A stretch of 7,923 bases of DNA from Pseudomonadota bacterium (lineage in GTDB: Bacteria; Pseudomonadota; Alphaproteobacteria; Rhizobiales; Xanthobacteraceae), in assembly GCA_023414975.1 (NCBI GenBank), contig JAEZMI010000072.1:1-7923 (forward strand). The letters are read 5' to 3'. Within the stretch, counting starts at the first letter, position 1. Each line of letters opens with the position of its first letter. Both the position numbers and the translations under genes were made by a program. Shown here piece by piece: positions 5,858 to 7,923 of the stretch. The notes below the pieces were generated by a model. That model ran no database searches, was not told the origin of the DNA, and saw nothing but the letters and a program-made list of their open reading frames with translations.

Positions 5858-5864
5858 TGTGTGC

Positions 5865-7826
5865 ATGACGAGCCGTTCCGCCCGCTCCCCCTCCCCCACC
5901 CGGCTAATGGCGACACGCCGGCACGCGCTCGCCGGCCTCTGCGGTGCCGCGCTTCTCGGCTTCGCCCTCGCCGGGCCCGTGCTGGCGCAGGAGACGGCCC
6001 CGGCGGGCAGTGCGGCAGCGGGGAATGCGGCGGCGGGCGCGGCGGGGGCCGAAGCGCCGAAGGAATGGCGGCATGGCCTCTCCCTGCTGGGCGAGCCCAA
6101 ATACAAGCCGGGCTTCGCCCATTTCGACTATGTGAACCCGCAGGCGCCCAAGACCGGCCTGCTGCGCCTCTCGGCCGACGGCACCTTCGATTCGCTGAAC
6201 GACATCATCCCGCGCGGCACGCCCGCCGACGGCCTCGGGCTCATCTACGACACGCTGATGACCCCGTCCGCCGACGAGGTGGCGACGGAATACGGCCTGC
6301 TCGCCGAGGCGGTCAGCTACCCCGCGGACTTCTCCTCCGTCACCTACTGGCTGCGCCCCGAGGCGAAGTGGCATGACGGCCAGCCCGTCACCGCCGAGGA
6401 TGTCGTCTGGTCCTTCGAGCAGCTGACGAAGAACAACCCGCGCATGGCCTATTACTACAGCCATGTGAAGGGCGCGGCCGTCACCGGCGAGCGGGAGGTC
6501 ACCTTCACCTTCGATCAGGCCGGCAACCGCGAGCTGCCGCAGATCGTCGGCCAGCTGCGTGTCATGCCCAAGCACTGGTGGACCGCCAACGACGGCGCCG
6601 GCAAGCCGCGTGACATCGGCCAGGGCACGCTGGAAGTCCCCCTCGGCTCCGGCCCCTACAAGGTCAAGCAGGTGGCGCCGGGCCGCTCCATCGCCTTCGA
6701 GCGCGTGGCGGACTATTGGGGCAAGGACCTGCCGGTGAACATCGGCACCCATAATTTCGCCGAGCAGCGCTACGAGTATTTCCGCGACGGCACGGTGGAG
6801 CTGGAGGCCTTCAAGGGCGACCAGTACGATTTTCGCGTCGAGACCTCGGCCAAGGACTGGGCGACAGCCTATAACTTCCCAGCGGTGAAGGACGGGCGCG
6901 TGGTGCTGGAGGAATTCCCCAACCGCGCCTCCGGCTCCATGCAGGCCTTCATCCCCAATCTGCGCCGCGACAAGTTCCAGGACCAGCGGGTGCGCCGCGC
7001 GCTGAACTACGCGCTCGACTTCGACGGCATGAACCGCACCCTGTTCTTCGGCCAGTACAAGCGCACCGCGTCCTATTTCCAGAACACCGAACTCGCCTCC
7101 TCCGGCCTGCCGCAGGGCAAGGAGCTGGAAATTCTGGAGAGCGTGAAGGACAAGGTCCCCGCCAGCGTCTTCACCACGCCCTACACCAACCCGGACAGTT
7201 CGAGCGAGGGCCTGCGCCGGAGCAATCTGCGCGAGGCGGCCAAGCTGCTGCGCGAGGCCGGCTATGAGGTGAAGAACGGCAAGCTGGTCAACGCCAGGGG
7301 CGAGCCCTTCACGATCGAAATCCTCATCGCCAACTCGGCCTTCGAGCGTGTCGCGCTCTATTACAAGCCGGCGCTGGAGCGGCTCGGCATCACGGTGAAT
7401 GTCCGCCAGGTGGACACCTCGCAATACATCAATCGCCTGCGCGCCCGCGACTTCGACATGATCATCGCCGGCTGGGGCCAGTCGCTCTCGCCGGGCAATG
7501 AGCAGCGCGATTTCTGGGGCTCGGCCGCCGCCGATCAGGAAGGCTCCAGCAACTATGCCGGCATCAAGGACGCGGGCATCGACGCGCTGATCGAGAAGGT
7601 GATCTACGCCAGGGACCGCGCGGAACTGGTCGCCGCCACCCACGCGCTCGACCGCGTGCTGCTGGCGCATGATTACGTCGTGCCGAGCTGGAACTACCCG
7701 AACATCCGCACCGCCCGCTGGAACCGCTTCAGCCACCCCGCGACGCTGCCGGACTATTCCTTCGCGTTCCCCGACATCTGGTGGTGGGACGCGGAAAAGG
7801 CCGCCAAAACGGGAGGCGCCCAGTGA
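5865..7826 (+). CDS. yejA: YejA-like periplasmic oligopeptide-binding protein of an ABC importer
   Basis: This is the substrate-binding subunit of a peptide ABC importer. In E. coli the YejABEF system takes up peptides, including microcin C. The protein has 653 residues (E. coli YejA about 604). The signal peptide spans about 1-41: a basic region with Thr-Arg-Arg (17-19, twin-arginine-like), a hydrophobic stretch (21-37), and likely cleavage after VLA41. An Ala/Gly-rich linker (about 44-65) then leads to the SBP_bac_5 domain. YejA-type blocks follow: LLGEPKYKPGFAHFDYVNPQ (74-93), GTFDSLND (106-113), HDGQPVTAEDVVWSFE (170-185), GSGPYKV (261-267), FQDQRVRRALNYALDF (371-386), TASYFQNTEL (401-410) and the C-terminal WWWDAEKAAK (639-648). 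The last resembles the WWYDVNKAAK end of E. coli YejA. No lipobox is present. The permease and ATPase genes, or a second binding protein, would be expected past the right edge. Confidence 0.88.
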   Translation: MTSRSARSPSPTRLMATRRHALAGLCGAALLGFALAGPVLAQETAPAGSAAAGNAAAGAAGAEAPKEWRHGLSLLGEPKYKPGFAHFDYVNPQAPKTGLLRLSADGTFDSLNDIIPRGTPADGLGLIYDTLMTPSADEVATEYGLLAEAVSYPADFSSVTYWLRPEAKWHDGQPVTAEDVVWSFEQLTKNNPRMAYYYSHVKGAAVTGEREVTFTFDQAGNRELPQIVGQLRVMPKHWWTANDGAGKPRDIGQGTLEVPLGSGPYKVKQVAPGRSIAFERVADYWGKDLPVNIGTHNFAEQRYEYFRDGTVELEAFKGDQYDFRVETSAKDWATAYNFPAVKDGRVVLEEFPNRASGSMQAFIPNLRRDKFQDQRVRRALNYALDFDGMNRTLFFGQYKRTASYFQNTELASSGLPQGKELEILESVKDKVPASVFTTPYTNPDSSSEGLRRSNLREAAKLLREAGYEVKNGKLVNARGEPFTIEILIANSAFERVALYYKPALERLGITVNVRQVDTSQYINRLRARDFDMIIAGWGQSLSPGNEQRDFWGSAAADQEGSSNYAGIKDAGIDALIEKVIYARDRAELVAATHALDRVLLAHDYVVPSWNYPNIRTARWNRFSHPATLPDYSFAFPDIWWWDAEKAAKTGGAQ

Positions 7827-7860
7827 GCGGGCGGGAGATCGAGGTCGCGTCGCCGTCATC

Positions 7861-7878
7861 CCGGCGCGGCTCCGCCGG
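7861..7878. repeat. Hairpin downstream of yejA
   Basis: CCGGCG (7861-7866) pairs with CGCCGG (7873-7878) around CGGCTC, 34 bases after the yejA stop. No T-run follows, so it is better read as a 3'-end stem or part of a repeat than as a classical terminator. Confidence 0.4.
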
Positions 7879-7894
7879 ACAAGCTGACGCTGCC

Positions 7895-7917
7895 CCCTCT
7901 CCCCGTGGGGGAGAGGG
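7895..7917. repeat. Perfect 10-bp inverted repeat, dispersed-palindrome-like, at window end
   Basis: CCCTCTCCCC (7895-7904) and GGGGAGAGGG (7908-7917) are perfect inverted repeats around GTG, followed by TTGGGG to the window edge. Palindromes of this CCCTCTCCC/GGGAGAGGG type recur in intergenic DNA of many proteobacteria. Here it lies between yejA and whatever follows, so it may stabilise or end the yejA transcript. Copy number cannot be judged from one window, and the element may continue beyond the edge. Confidence 0.6.
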
Positions 7918-7923
7918 TTGGGG

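Noticed and set aside
5694..5864. Upstream extension of the YejA-like protein from a TTG at 5694
   Set aside because: It would run through the terminator hairpin and put 57 unrelated residues before a normal signal peptide; ATG 5865 has a good ribosome site.
5937..5945. Cys26 in the YejA-like leader as a lipoprotein attachment site
   Set aside because: The residue before the Cys is Leu, not Gly or Ala, and the Cys lies early in the hydrophobic core; a VLA cleavage site fits better.
5904..7859. 651-residue minus-strand open frame across yejA
   Set aside because: Same in-register antisense artefact. The sense strand gives a clear YejA protein with signal peptide and ribosome binding site.

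Overview
The window looks like chromosomal housekeeping DNA from a high-GC alphaproteobacterium. The protein sequences point to the Hyphomicrobiales/Rhizobiales, perhaps near Xanthobacteraceae. That placement is inferred from the style of FabA, PheA and the CycM-type cytochrome and from the very GC-rich third codon positions; no marker RNA is present.

Layout, left to right. Positions 1-267 are a GC-rich leader with three small hairpins and no supportable gene. Next comes a plus-strand fatty-acid cluster: fabA (268-786), fabB (974-2194) and fabI (2229-3062). FabA makes and isomerises the double bond, FabB elongates the unsaturated intermediate, and FabI reduces enoyl-ACP in every elongation round, so the cluster holds the oxygen-independent unsaturated fatty acid branch point and its main reductase. 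A 108-bp convergent gap separates it from a minus-strand pair, kdsB then pheA, whose stop and start overlap by ATGA. This pair makes CMP-Kdo for lipopolysaccharide and phenylpyruvate for phenylalanine. The 217-bp region upstream of kdsB is divergent: it holds a strong-looking sigma70-type promoter for kdsB-pheA and a weaker one for a plus-strand membrane-anchored class I cytochrome c (cycM-like, 5007-5663). Two hairpins with T-rich tracts follow the cytochrome gene. The last gene is a complete yejA-like periplasmic peptide-binding protein (5865-7826), probably the first gene of a Yej-type ABC importer continuing beyond the window. The right edge carries a near-perfect C/G-rich inverted repeat resembling a dispersed palindromic element.

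I found no mobile element, CRISPR array, RNA gene, phage gene or toxin-antitoxin pair. All seven genes are intact and of normal family length. I see no convincing undescribed system; the findings are mainly regulatory structures and sequence variants that could be checked.
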